Positions 22,885 through 34,239 of a DNA stretch of 64,000 nucleotides are shown in pieces (positions within the stretch are counted from its first letter, which is position 1; the number at the start of each line of letters is the position of its first letter). The position numbers and the translations under genes are program-made. This DNA comes from Magicicada septendecula (lineage: Eukaryota; Arthropoda; Insecta; Hemiptera; Cicadidae): assembly GCA_034769895.1 (NCBI GenBank), contig CM068370.1:34175747-34239746 (forward strand), written 5' to 3'. The notes below the pieces were generated by a model. It saw nothing but the letters and a program-made list of their open reading frames with translations. It was not told the origin of the DNA and made no database searches.

Positions 22885-23554
22885 CGGTGGTTCACAAACT
22901 TTTTAGTCCGCGGATCCCCCCCCAAAAAAATTAAAAATTTCACGGACCCCGTCTGAGTTATGAAATGAAACAAACAGGAAATATGTATTAAAATCAAAAT
23001 TCTCTTAACTTGAAAAAATTATAATACTAATTATATCAAACATAGTTTAATGTGAACAGTGAAGCTGTTTTTGAACAATTAGCTCTACAACATTAGGTTT
23101 AATGTATAATAATTTCAATATTAAGTCACTCTCGACATCAAGTTTATTTCTTAACTTCGCCAATCTCGGCTCCATCTTTCCGAGCCGACGTGTAAAATAA
23201 CACGTGTCGAAATCCAGCTACTTAGGCGTAAACTCAGGTAGACGGAAAACGTTCTGCAAAGATACAGTGGTTATACGTGGACTAAAACAGCGCGATCAGT
23301 TCTGCGTTGATGCGGCGCTCCTGTCAGTTCGGCTGACAAACAGATCTGTTACACAACATGATTTATTAAAGCCATTAGTTTGAAATTACTATTACAGTTA
23401 CAATTAGTTTGAACAAAAACAAAGTACTGGAATCTTCTACTAATTGTTTTAAGATTCTAAAATTTATATTTTAGAGCATAAAAAATCTGAGAAAATTACG
23501 GTATGTACTATATTATCTTAAAAGTGTCCGCGGACCCCACTTTGGGAACCGCTG
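22885..23554 (-). mobile_element. hAT DNA transposon remnant, copy 1
   Basis: The ends CGGTGGTTCACAAAC and GTTTGGGAACCGCTG-like (CTTTGGGAACCGCTG) are inverted and of hAT type. The flanking 8-mers, CTGTAGAG and CTGCAGAC, match at 6 of 8 positions, consistent with an aged hAT target duplication. The minus strand (23048-23180) reads LRNKLDVESDLILKLLYIKP, then ELIVQKQLHCSH and a stop. This is the C-terminal dimerisation end of hAT transposases of the ZBED/GTF2IRD2-like kind. Most of the transposase is missing. It is a sibling of the 27890-28588 copy, in the opposite orientation. Confidence 0.85.
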
Positions 23555-23823
23555 CTGCAGACTGTAGTGGTCGCACATAGCGTGAGTCTGTTGCTCTTTT
23601 CTACAAGTAGTGTTTCTCTTCTGAAACGTTTTTTAAACGACAAATTTGCACGTACACATTCAAAATATTTAAAACGTACAAAGGAACCTACAGGGATTGA
23701 AAGCAACTTAGAATACTGTGCAACGTTAAAATAGGAAAAACGCAACATTCACTGAGATGCTTGAGGTTGTTTTGATGTACACAGCTTTTTGAAATCAGCT
23801 TAAAAAAATACAAGATCGATCGA
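23555..23823. other. No gene recognised
   Basis: Short interval between an hAT and a family D element, with nothing supported. Confidence 0.6.
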
Positions 23824-24496
23824 GTCGGCTTCGTACAAAAGAAAAAACAAGTCAAGACTAATTAACATTACTGTCATCAAAGTGGTTGAAAAACGTGTGA
23901 CAACGTCCTGAAATCAATCCCATTGACGTAAATTGTAATAACGCAATGAAATAGCATTATTGAAACATTGCTTACAAGGATACTTATTAACTGAATTGAT
24001 TTACCTTTATTTCATGTTTCAAACGTATACACAAATGGTGTGTAATAAAACTGTTTGCATATTTAAAAGGGAGTTACTACTATGTTATTGTACACAAATA
24101 TAGTACGCTAATATAAAATTAGGCTTTAAAAAATAATAAAATAGCCTAAAAATTAAGAGATTAATAAAATTCGTCAACTTTTTTCGACCCTGTGGGCGGG
24201 GGGTCTCCAAACTCTCTTTCCAAGTACTTTTCCCTGTAGTATGGATTGCAATAAGTAAAATCTCTGTTCATTTCTCATGAGATGTCCCAGATACTGAAGC
24301 TTTCTTGTCTTCACTGAGTTAATAACTTCCCTTTCTTTCTTAATTTTCCTAAGAACTTCAAAATTAGTTATATGTGCTGTCCATGAAATGCTCAGTATTC
24401 TACGGTAAAGCCACATTTCGAAAGATTCCAGTTTTTTAGTTGTGGTTTCAGTCAAAGTCCCCTTTCAGTCCCCCCCCCCACGTAAATTCGCCCCTG
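23824..24496 (+). mobile_element. Family D element, copy 2, split by a LINE
   Basis: It begins inside the element at GTCGGCTTCGTACAAAAG and follows copies 1 and 4 to the G-rich block at 24204. It resumes at about 24460 with the C-rich terminal block and a degraded CCCCTG end. A LINE fragment (24205-24459) fills the gap. The left terminus is missing. Confidence 0.6.
24205..24459 (-). pseudogene. LINE C-terminal piece nested in a family D element
   Basis: The minus-strand frame reads KKLESFEMWLYRRILSISWT, then ITNFEVLRKIKKEREVINSV, then RKLQYLGHLMRNEQRFYLLQ and ILQGKVLGKR. This is the well-known F-E-M-W-x-x-RR-x-L-x-I-x-WT to YLGHxMR to IxQGKxxGKR block after the RT domain of RTE-like LINEs. 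The open frame runs on into the host element, so its last residues are not LINE. Both ends are truncated. Confidence 0.8.
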
Positions 24497-25017
24497 ATAT
24501 TTACTTCATATCTTTCTTACACACAGAGTTTATAATCTTTACCATAAAACGGTGTAAAACAGTATTTAAATGTACGAGTCATAAAAATAATTTAAATTTC
24601 ATGAACGAGTTAATTAAAATTTTAAACCTATTATAAAACTCTATCTGTGTTAATGTGAGTCGTTGTGCAAAGGCTGTACACGCACGTGTGTGGATTTCGG
24701 ATGTGATGTGCGTGCGTGGGCAGAGTGCCATTATTCGCAACGATACATACGGATGACTCACCGCGCTGCCGTGGAACCTCGTGTACATGAAAACGGATGA
24801 AATCAATTGGGTACACGTTTTACACGCCGTCCGTCCGCGGAAAATGAGGATATGGAAACTTCCCATCGACGAGTTTCACTGTTTTCTACGTTGGGAAACA
24901 GAGGATACCGTTTGTTAACGGTCGCGAACAAGGAGTGTTATATAAAAGTAGGTATATGCAATTACACGTGTACGGTTGTGTAGTTTTAGATACACAGAAC
25001 GATTTTATCCTAAATAG

Positions 25018-25054
<37 letters not shown>

Positions 25055-25214
25055 AAATACTACCAAAATAATAGCGGCCCAATATTTAATGGAGCAGAAG
25101 CGTTCAGCGAAAACAATAATATAAATGAAGGAGATAAGTAAAAGAATCTAGAATGTTAAAAGATGCTACTATTGGCTGATGAAATATTTTAAATTACAAC
25201 TTGTACAGCGTGAA
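24497..25214. other. No gene recognised; (CA)n
   Basis: A (CA)n tract lies at 25021-25052. The Cys/His-containing short frames near 24.6-24.8 kb match nothing I know. Confidence 0.6.
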
Positions 25215-25691
25215 ACCAAAGCTATACTATATATACTATACATCACCGGTCCTGTTGTACGGAAGTGGAACATGGGTGCTGACACAGGGCGACCTGTTTC
25301 GACTTACATCTTTTGAAAGGAAAATACTTAGAAGAAAATTTATGGATCCATTACGGAAGGTGGAGAGTGGAGAATAAGGTACAACAGAGACCTGTATGAG
25401 TTATGTAGATCGCTCGATATTGTGACATCAATTAGGATAGCTTGGCTGAGATGGGCAGCACATGTACAGAGAATGAATGAGGAGGATGTTCTTCAGATGA
25501 TTATGAAGTGCACACCAGAAGGAAAGAGAGGACGTGATGGAAGGCCTAGACTACGTTGGCTTGGTGGAATCCTAGAAGATGTGAAAGTACTTGGAGTGAA
25601 CAATCGGCGGACATTGCGTAAGGACAGGGAAGTCTGTAGGAAATTCCTGAGGGAAGCTGAAGCGCAAGGTGGGCTGTGGAGGTACTGGTGA
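25215..25691 (+). pseudogene. RTE-like LINE C-terminus
   Basis: Frame one reads SPVLLYGSGTWVLTQ and SFERKILRR. After a shift near 25370 a second frame reads RIRYNRDLYELC, then SIRIAWLRWAAHVQRMNEED, EGKRGRDGRPRLRWLGGILE and CRKFLREAEAQGGLW, ending at a stop followed by TGATGATG. The LLYGSxTWxLT, IxWLRWAxHVxRM and GRPRxRW order is diagnostic for the end of arthropod endonuclease-reverse transcriptases. The last 90 codons are open, so it is moderately young. Family B copy 2 follows within 80 bp. Confidence 0.85.
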
Positions 25692-25770
25692 TGATGAGAA
25701 GCGTTCAACGTAAGAACTGTTTGATGACGGTGGTTATGATAGCGTATCACGACTTAATTGGAAACGCTAT

Positions 25771-26061
25771 TTGCCGGACTGTTAGGCCGTGGTGTACTGT
25801 TTGTGTTGACAGACGTTTCGGCGCCACCATCGGAGGCCATCTTCAGTGTCGAAAACAGTTGGCACAATGTGCCCGCCAATTCGTCCCAGCGATGAGGTAG
25901 AGACTTTGCATTTTCCCAGAGAAGACTCATTGTTCATACGTCATCACTGTGGTGGTACTGACAGCTAATTGTTTCCGACACTGAAGACGGCATCCGATGG
26001 GGACGGCGAAACGTGAAACAATAAAACACAGCCTAACAATAGTGTTGACGCCGGCCGCGAA
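25771..26061. mobile_element. Family B palindrome, copy 2
   Basis: The inverted motifs are at 25816-25847 (minus) and 25981-26012 (plus): CTGAAGA, GGC/GCC-type stems, GAAACGT. The outer ends are TTAGGCCGTGG and AGCCTAACA. After the right arm comes GTTGACGCCGGCCGCGAAAGC, shared with copy 1 and, in inverted form, with the start of copy 3 near 28.9 kb. Confidence 0.7.
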
Positions 26062-26226
26062 AGCCTTATGAATTCTATATATTACGACTTCGTACATTTT
26101 GTAAAACGTCTTTTACACCTTTTTTCTTTTTTTATAACGGACGTATTTTAAAAACACAAAAAGAGGATGTAAGACTTTTATTATAAGACTGTAACATTAA
26201 AACTAGTGTCGCCTTAACCGGAAGCG

Positions 26227-26761
26227 TATGCTCTGTATGGCGGTGGTTGGCGAGTGGACCCTTGGCCTATCTGCTGCCTCTACCCCCTTATAATACTTCT
26301 GCCCGGGCTCGACAGCAGCTAATTGCCGCGTGAGTCACCTCACTGTGCGTCCAGTATGGAATAATTTTTTTTTTTTGCCTCGCCCAATACTGGTAAAATT
26401 TTGTTATATTTGAAATCAGCGAAATAATACGATGAAAATGACACCAGTCACGACTAAGGAATATTAAAAATTGGGCGTTATAAAGCACTATGCACTGAAG
26501 ATGTGTATTAAAGTAGTTGTTGAGCTCTTTACCTTGAAACATCTTAAAACTTAATATTTTTTAGTCGTGTTTGGTGTCATTTTCATCGTATTATTTCGCT
26601 GATTTCAAATATAACAAAATTTTACCAGTATTGGGCGAGGCAAACAAAAATTGTTTCATACTGGACCCACAGTGAGATGACTCACGCGGAAGTATTACAA
26701 TGGGGCAGAGGCAGCAGGTAGGCCAAGGGTCCACACGCCAACCACCGTCATACAGAGCATA
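26227..26761. mobile_element. Long palindrome, family F
   Basis: The left arm (26227 to about 26465) and right arm (about 26550-26761) are inverted copies joined by about 85 bp. The left arm has roughly 25 extra bases near 26300. The spacer contains CTGAAGA (26494) and TTGAAAC (26535-26540), a weak version of the hammerhead-like motif. No protein is encoded. The layout matches the other palindromes, but the sequence family is separate. Confidence 0.65.
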
Positions 26762-27889
26762 GTTGTATAAAAACAGAAAAGAAGTAACAAATACCCGACG
26801 CTGACAATGAAAATGCAAATTTTATATGAAACAACAAAGATAATATGTGCAACTATAGCATTGGAGATGAAGAGTACAAATAGAACATGATTTAGGTAGC
26901 AGTCATCTATCATATTAAGGGATCCTATTCAGACAGAATAAAGGCGTAAATATCGTTACTGGAGTTGAATGAAGACATCCAGAGAGAGAGAGAGGGGGGG
27001 GATAAAAGAGCGTGCATATTTAGTAAGAAAGGGGTTTTTTTTTAGTTTATTTAACAAGATATCGTATTTTAAATTAAGCTTACATTTGTGTACTGAGATG
27101 CTACAACAAGAGAGGGTAGTCAGTCGGCTGGGATTTAATAACGTAGGGGAAACTTTCTCCGGTCGCAACAATACAGAATTTATTTAACAAAGAGGGTGCA
27201 CACACTTTCTTTTCTCACTCAAGGCTTTCTCTGTTTTTGTCCATCTGTGTGTGTGGGGGGGGGGGGGCATTCTACGTTTCTTTTCTTCCCTTCATCGTAT
27301 AAAAAATTTTCCCCATCTTAAAAAAAAAAGATTTTCGAACTTCGTTCAAAACATTCACACTCGTCGTTAATTGGAAACGTACTTCAATATTATCTCAGCG
27401 GACACGCAACGCGAGTACTGTAGCTTATCAGTGGTGCGGGAAAGACATAAACGTAGCTAAAGATTCTCTTCAAGAGATACCCAGATGTGAAACTACACCA
27501 CATATATACAAAACTATACTAAAATATACGCACACGCTGGCACAAGACTAGCTTAAGACACGGCGTTTGTATTCCGGTGACCAGACGTTTCACAGCAAAA
27601 AAGTTATGAAGAAATATAACGAATTTTCTGCCGTCAAAAACCCGAATTTCTACTTATTACTGTAATTAAAGAGTGTGAATTGGAAAATTAAAAGCGCGCA
27701 TTAAATAATGACAGTAGCGATGGTCAGTTGTAATTAAGAGAGAAAAAATTAATGTAAAACGGCTTCGTCACGGTCACCATTATTTGCTACGCAGACGACC
27801 TTTACAGACACTCTTGTCGAGAAACGCTATTTACTTACGCTGTTTTAGTGTTTACCAGCTTAAAAAGAAGACTCACATTTCTTCTAAAA
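26762..27889. other. No gene recognised
   Basis: Short GA-rich and G-rich runs (26986-27000, 27250-27266). Nothing else is supported. Confidence 0.6.
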
Positions 27890-28588
27890 CAGTGGTTCCC
27901 AAAGTGGGAGCCGCGGACACTTTTAAGAAAAAAGTAGAATATACCGTAAATTTTCTCCGATTTATTATAGTCTAAAATATAATGTTTAAGAATCTTAAAA
28001 CAATTAGAACATTCCAGTAATTTTTTTTTGTACAAACTAATTGTAATTGTAAAGTAATTTCAAACTAATGGCTTTAATAATGTCTTTAAATCATGTCGTT
28101 TAGCAGATCTGTTTATCAGCCGAACTGACTAGAGCGCCGCATCAACTCAGAACTGATAGCGCTGTTTTAGTCTACATAACTTTCTTTAACGTTTAGTAAC
28201 AAGCAAAACGTTTTTCCCTGTAGCTGGTGTTATGCCTAAGTAGCTGGATTTCGATACATGTGGGTGGAAAGATAGAGCAGAAGTTAGCAAAGTTAAGAAA
28301 TAAACTTGATGTCGAGAGTGACTTAATATTGAAATTATCAGACAATAAACCTAATATTGCAGAGCTAATTGTTCAAAAGGAGCTTCATTGTTCACATTAA
28401 ACTATGTTCGATATCATTAATATTGTAAGTTTGGAAGTTAAGAGAATTTTAATTTTAATACATTTTAGTTAAAATATAAAGAGTTTGTATCATATTTACT
28501 GTTTGTTTTATTTCATAACTCAGACGAGGTCCGTGAAATTTTTAATTTTTTGAAGGGGTCCGCGGACTGAAAAGTTTCGGAACCGCTG
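27890..28588 (+). mobile_element. hAT DNA transposon remnant, copy 2, with 8-bp TSD
   Basis: It is flanked by a perfect 8-bp direct repeat TTCTAAAA (27882-27889 and 28589-28596), the target-site length of hAT elements. The ends are CAGTGGTTCCCAAAG and CGGAACCGCTG, inverted. An open stretch at 28272-28400 reads KLRNKLDVESDLILKLSDNK, then NIAELIVQKELHCSH and a stop, the C-terminus of an hAT transposase. Most of the transposase is deleted, so it is non-autonomous. It is nearly the same element as 22885-23554, in the opposite orientation, 4.3 kb away. Confidence 0.9.
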
Positions 28589-28894
28589 TTCTAAAAGATC
28601 TTACGACAAACGCACTATCGAAAAAACGATATAATCGGTATATTGTATTTCACGTAACAGAATAATTGCTGCATAATTCCTGCATTCGCACAAGTGTGCA
28701 ATTTGTCAAGGTCTCAACGATGTAACTCCCTATTTAATTATTAAAGACTACCACGTTTCTTGTATTTTGTTTTATCGTTTTATCAGTGAAAGTATTTTTT
28801 ACATTTTATAGAGGGCTGGCGTTTCAATCAGAGATCGTCAATCGTCCACCCCGTTATGGACAGGGCGCATTAAAATAATTAGTAAAAGAGAGGC
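28589..28894. other. No gene recognised
   Basis: Unassigned AT-rich spacer. Confidence 0.6.
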
Positions 28895-29083
28895 TGAGGC
28901 TTTCACGGCCGTCGCGTCGTCAATGTTATTAGAAGACTGGCTAATCTAGAGTTGTTGGTTGCTGACGTTTCGGCCGTACCTTCGACACTCGACACCTTTT
29001 GTTCAAACTTCGTGCACTGAAGATGGCCGTCGAAACATCTACAACCAACAACTCTAGAACACATACTTACAACCCGGCAAGCC
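28895..29083. mobile_element. Family B palindrome, copy 3, compact
   Basis: It opens with AGGCTTTCACGGCCGTC, the reverse complement of the tail seen after copies 1 and 2. It then holds GTTGTTGGTTG...GACGTTTCGGCC (minus) and CTGAAGATGGCCGTCGAAACATC (29017-29036, plus; shortened stem), and ends with CAACAACTCTAG. Arms of about 50 bp remain. Confidence 0.6.
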
Positions 29084-29943
29084 AATCTTTTAATAACAGT
29101 AAAAAAGAGTATTCAAACAAAATTAAATAGTTTGTTAGACCGACTCACAGTTTATAATGAATAAGTGAAAAACTATAGAAAATTAGTTTCTGATTTGTCA
29201 GAATCGTTTGTAACCAATACGAACCTTCCAAAATTCAGATATTAATTAAAATGACTAATATTTTAATTCAGATGAAATGAATGTTTTGTTGCTGTGTACA
29301 AAGACGAAACAAACAGCATCTTTTTAACTTGACAACGAGTGTACGTCGAAGAAGTAAGATATTAAAAGCAATCGCGAAACGACAGTAGGAAAACTTCTAA
29401 TTCAATAGAATAAACGAGAAAAGTTTTAAAGGGAAGGCTAGCTACGACTGTGGGTTCAGTGAACCGAAATTTTATAAGTTTTGTTTCTTTTATTCGTTTA
29501 CTGTCTTTAGTCGGGTACTGAACGCGCGCAAACCTCTTTTCATCTACTGCTCATGACGTTTCAATACAGTGTGTCTTCTTAACGTTTTCTTCCACAATTC
29601 ATCTTCTAAGAATCAAATTGTTTCCTACGTAGGAAGGTGAATACTTTTGAGACGCTTCGGACGATGGGACTTCGCTGACTTTCACAAAAAGTCTGTTAAA
29701 TGAATATAATAACAAGTAATTCTACAATAGAAAAAAATATAAATCATACAGGTAGAAAACTAAATTAATGATAAGAAAGTCCAAGTTAATAATGAAACCT
29801 ATTATCATGAAAGTCATTACCGTTGATCATACTCAGAATTGTTATAACAGTATGTTATTAGTTTCAAACATTTGTGTTCATGTGTATGCGTCAATACGGT
29901 GTATCAGGGAAAGAACGTTATAATACGATGAAAACAATTGCCA
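29084..29943. other. No gene recognised
   Basis: AT-rich and unassigned. Confidence 0.6.
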
Positions 29944-30200
29944 TAGGGGCGTATTTACGGGGGTATGAGGATCGGACACACAGGACCAATCGGGGGATAC
30001 CCTGGACCTATAGGGGGATAGGGCCGAAAAAGGTGTCGAATTTTGTTAATCTCTTAATTTGTAGGCTGTTTACTTTATATTTTCAGCTTTGTACCCTAAT
30101 ATAGTAGTAACTGTTTTTTAAATATACAAACAGGTTTATTACACAGCACTAGGGTATACGTTTCAAATATGAATTATACGAAAATCAGTTCATCAATACA
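29944..30200 (-). mobile_element. Family D element, copy 3, partial, reverse orientation
   Basis: On the minus strand it matches the family D right half: the TTTAAA...TTACTACTATAT segment, the AGATTAACAAAATTCG segment, then a G/C-rich terminal block. The left half is missing. Confidence 0.6.
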
Positions 30201-30384
30201 CAACTGCACAACATACACAACATACAAACAGGCATAGCCTGTTTTAACAGCAGATAATTATTATTGTTATTATAACATCAACTATTACTTTTATTACCAT
30301 CGTTTCATAGTAAAGGATATCTATTCTACGTACAGTTCTCTTACCAAATTAGATTTACGGTAACACAGAAAATTATTTTAAAAT
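30201..30384. other. Short AT-rich spacer
   Basis: Nothing recognised between the family D remnant and the Jockey-like RT. Confidence 0.6.
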
Positions 30385-31180
30385 TCTGTTTGTTTCCGAT
30401 ACGAGCAAGAGTTCCCCAGGGAAGTGTTTTGGGTCCCATTCTGTATCTAATCTATACAGCAGATCTTTCAACTAGCAATGATGTGATTACTGCTACGTAC
30501 GCTGATGGTACTGCAATCCTTGCTGTAAACAAAAGTCCGGTGGAAGCAACCATTTTAGTACAGAATTCGCTACATGAGATTCAAAAGTGGGCATTGAAGT
30601 GGAGAATAAAATTAAATGAAACAAAATCTGCACACATCACCTTCACAAAATGCCACGGGACAACATCAGTTGTGAAATTAAATAACAAGGCTATCCCGGT
30701 AGCCGACTCTGTAAAATACTTGGGCATCCACTTGGACAAAATGTGACTTGCCGCAACCACATTTGGATGAAGAGAAAACAACTAAACACCAAGTTTCGCA
30801 AGCATTATTGGCTCCTGGGCAGAAAATCATTACTGTCAGTGCGAAACAAGCTGTTGGTGTACAACACTGTCTTCAAGCCTGTGTGGACATGCGGCTTACA
30901 ACTTTGGGGAACTGCATCTAAATCCAATATCGCCGTAATGGAAAGGTTTCAGACCAAGGTGTTGCGTGCCATAACCAACGCACCGTGGTTCATCAGCAAC
31001 AAAGACATCTATAGAAACCTGGACCTGCCCTCAGTCAGTGAAACCATTGCGATGTTCAGCGAAAGATATGTTGAACGGCTTGAAGGGCACACGAATCCTT
31101 TAGCCATAAATCTACTAGACAACAGCCTACAGACAAGACTTCTAAAGTTAACATTTCCTCTGGACTTACCTAGACTCTAA
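30385..31180 (+). pseudogene. Jockey-clade LINE reverse transcriptase, C-terminal half
   Basis: The first frame (30390-30746) has RVPQGSVLGPILYLIYTADL, ATYADGTAIL (the catalytic YxDD is here YADG), LKWRIKLNETKSAHITF and SVKYLGIHLD. After a one-base shift near 30745 the second frame (30743-31180) reads KHYWLLGRKSLLSVRNKLLV, TCGLQLWGTASKSNI, FQTKVLRAITNAPWF and SERYVERLEGHTNPLA. These are the thumb and C-terminal motifs of Jockey, BS and X-type elements. It is clearly different from the RTE-like pieces that dominate the window. The 5' half, including the endonuclease, is missing. The altered catalytic residue and the frameshift mark it as inactive. Confidence 0.9.
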
Positions 31181-32094
31181 CACTATAAATATATTATAGG
31201 CCTACATAATCTGTTACTTTTAAATACTCATATAGAGATCTAGTCAGTGGTCTAGTTCTCTTCATTCCGTGTATTATACTTATTAACAGACTGCATAAAT
31301 AAACGTAAAATTAAAAATTCTGTCCACAGACACAAACTTTCAAGCATATTACAAGTGCTCCATGTACTGTGTATTCTAGTAACTGAGTATCTGTTAACTT
31401 CTCGATAACTAAACGTGTGTAGGAATAGAAACAATGATGTTTTAGTGAACTTCTTACGTATATTTTACTATAGGCCTATCATCTCAGAATTGGGCGTGCC
31501 GAACAATGCTGTTTCACTGTACCGCAAATCCTAGTACAGTCAGTATTATGATGACTCGAAAACATACGTGTTTCTTTTCAACTTTGAGTCACCAAGAATT
31601 GGCTGAAGCCGGATTATTTTAGACAGATGCGTTTTTCTATTTTTTATGGCTAGCTGCTAACCAATGGCATTTTAAAGCTAAACAACCAATAAATCTGCCA
31701 GTAGGCTACTACTACTCTTTCATAAGATACGGTAGCAATAGGAAATACGTTTCAAAGCGGCCTTTCACAGTAAAATCTAGACTGTGACGGATGTGTATCG
31801 TGGTCACGGACGTATCGATTCGTTGCGTAAGCGGGTTTCCTTCGTCTGGCGCAACCCGTGTTGTTCTTCCCGAGTCGTCGACACTACTTGGCGGGGTGAC
31901 CTCGCCCCGCCGCTCCACGCTTCGTCAGGTTTCTACGCGGTCCTTGTCTCTATGGTTTCATACATAGTTATCAACTGCAGACGATTACAGTAGAGTCTCG
32001 ATAGTTCGAGATTCCGTATAGTTCGAAAAATACCCCGCTAGAAAAATAATATGTACTCAAAAAATGGCGGGATATTAGTACCAGAAAAAAAAAT
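31181..32094. other. No gene recognised
   Basis: A GC-richer patch at 31780-31930 has overlapping frames on both strands but no domain. Confidence 0.55.
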
Positions 32095-32600
32095 TGTCTG
32101 TCCTGGAACAAGTTAGCAATTTTCAATACCTGGGCTACAGTGTGTCTTATAATTTATAATGCATGCAACGACGTGGTGAACAAGTTGCATAAGTTCAACC
32201 TTATGTGCGGGACCATTAGGCGAACCCTTAGGTCAGCAAGTAAAGGAACCCACCTAAAATTCTACAAGGTGATGGCTCTTCCCACACTTCTTTATGGGTC
32301 TGAGAATTGGACTTTAACGAAAGGCCAGGCCAGTCGCATCCAAGCGGCTGAAATGAGATTTCTCAGGCTCGTGGCAGGGTATACTCTCCATGATCATAGA
32401 AGAAACACAGATATACGGCAGGAACTGAATATTATGAGTATACTCGACAGGATCTCCCAGTATCGGCTGAATCGGTGGGAACATCTTTGCCGAATGGATG
32501 ACTGCCGCATCCCCATACAACTCTGGAACTATAAGCCGAGGGGACGGAGAGATGTGAGCGAGAGATGCTTTCACAAATTACCAAAACTAGAGTTGATTAC
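32095..32600 (+). pseudogene. RTE-like LINE C-terminus (family R), copy 1
   Basis: A 159-codon frame reads VVNKLHKFNLMCGTIRRTLR, KFYKVMALPTLLYGSENWTL, RIQAAEMRFLRLVAGYTL, RRNTDIRQELNIMSILDRIS, YRLNRWEHLCRMDDCRIPIQ and LWNYKPRGRRDV, then diverges. This is the complete post-RT block of an insect endonuclease-reverse transcriptase. The copy at 43720-44250 is the same family. The last 30 codons no longer match, so the 3' end is lost. Confidence 0.88.
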
Positions 32601-34239
32601 GACCGAGAAAATCGGCTAAGATAATGCAAAACGTATTGTTATGTGGGTCACTAACTTCATACTGAACCACTAGTACCGACAGGAAATACAGAAAACTACG
32701 GACACAGTTCGCAGTCATTTCACTTGATGAATTGTCTCTTTGTCGTGAGCTTTTCCCGTCTCGCAGTGGGTATTCAGTAGCACGTCCTGACTTAGTGGTG
32801 TGTCGGAGATGATGTGTGTAGTTTGAGAGAAGGAAATTTGGAATGAATAATTCAGCATACAGGGAAACTTGTGCTGTGTTATAAAAGTGCGCAGTGAGCT
32901 AACCAAACTCGGGCAGCGCGCGAACGTGCCGAGAATAGTAACGAAAAACAACGACCGAGGAAAGGCGATGAATGAAACTTTCCACTCACTACCGCGACCC
33001 GTCGGAGAGAAAGAGGTCAGTGGGTTGTATTATGGGCGAGATAACAAGGGAGTGTCCTGATAAATCCCTTGGAGGGAGCAATCGTGATCAAAGACACTTG
33101 TTACCTTGTGACTGCACGTAAAAACTGACAGTTCATTCTTTACTCGTGAAATTAACTGTAAAAATAGACACAAATGCTTTAGCATTAGGAAAAAAACACC
33201 ACAAACACTCAAATTGATTCATTATAATTAATTATGTAATATTCAATAAGTACATTACAATGTGATGTGCACATTAATACTAACACGGAGGCCTGTTACA
33301 AATTCAAAGCCCTTATCACTTGTGTACTTAAAAATATATAAAGTACTGTAATTAGATTGGCAAAAGTTTAAACACTATACGTTTGTTTAATTTTAAGTAA
33401 TTTTTGAAAATGAAAAATGCATAAACATTTCATTTAACTAAACATTAACTTATATAAATAAGTTAGTTAAGAAATAAAAAGGAAAAAGTATGCTAGTAAC
33501 AAAATATTTCCTTAATTCACATAAAGGTACAAACTTAAAAAATAGAGTCTTTTGAAAAAACATCGTGATGTAATCATGTTGTTTGTATAGTTTTTCATCA
33601 GGAAGTCTTCGCCTTCGTTCTTTAGCTTGTAAGAACATTGCCACAATTCGTACACTATACTGAGCTAATATATGGAAATGCAAACGCACCTTCGTGATTT
33701 GCTGATTTCTTCCCTTTTTTCTCACTTTTCGGCAGCGGCACCAATACCTGCCACTAGTGCCGCCTAGTTTATTTCTTAAAATATGCTTTGCGCTGTGTAT
33801 TTCTGTAGAACACAAAGTTGAATTTGAGGGATGACGGAAACTATTTTTGTGTAGACAAATTACCTTTTTGTCAATCATTTGGACAATTTTTCTCAAATTT
33901 TTACCTGATACCCTGTATTATGTACTATCTTGAAGGCAGGGGTTTTGTAAATGTAAAACATGCGATTTTGATTTTGAGTTTTCAGCGAAAAATTATTTTT
34001 TTAGGATATTAAATTATGGACGTAGTAACTAGAACAAAATTTAAAAAAAAAACATCTTCGTGTTAAAGCAAGGCCACTGATAAGTGAATGCTACTGAAAA
34101 CGTTTTATAGAAATCTATTCACTGGTTCTAGAACAAGGAGAAAACCTTTCTTTTTTGGCAAAACTACAAAATAATAAGTTGTCGTGTTTAGAACATTCGA
34201 TGATCATAATGTGGTAGCGCGTCTTCCTCTTCTTCCTTC
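32601..34239. other. No gene recognised
   Basis: AT-rich with scattered short frames on both strands (for example 33450-33896, minus, 148 codons), none with a known motif. Confidence 0.5.

Noticed and set aside
33450-33896. A 148-codon minus-strand frame
   Set aside because: AT-rich, no recognisable domain, and overlapped by another frame on the plus strand.
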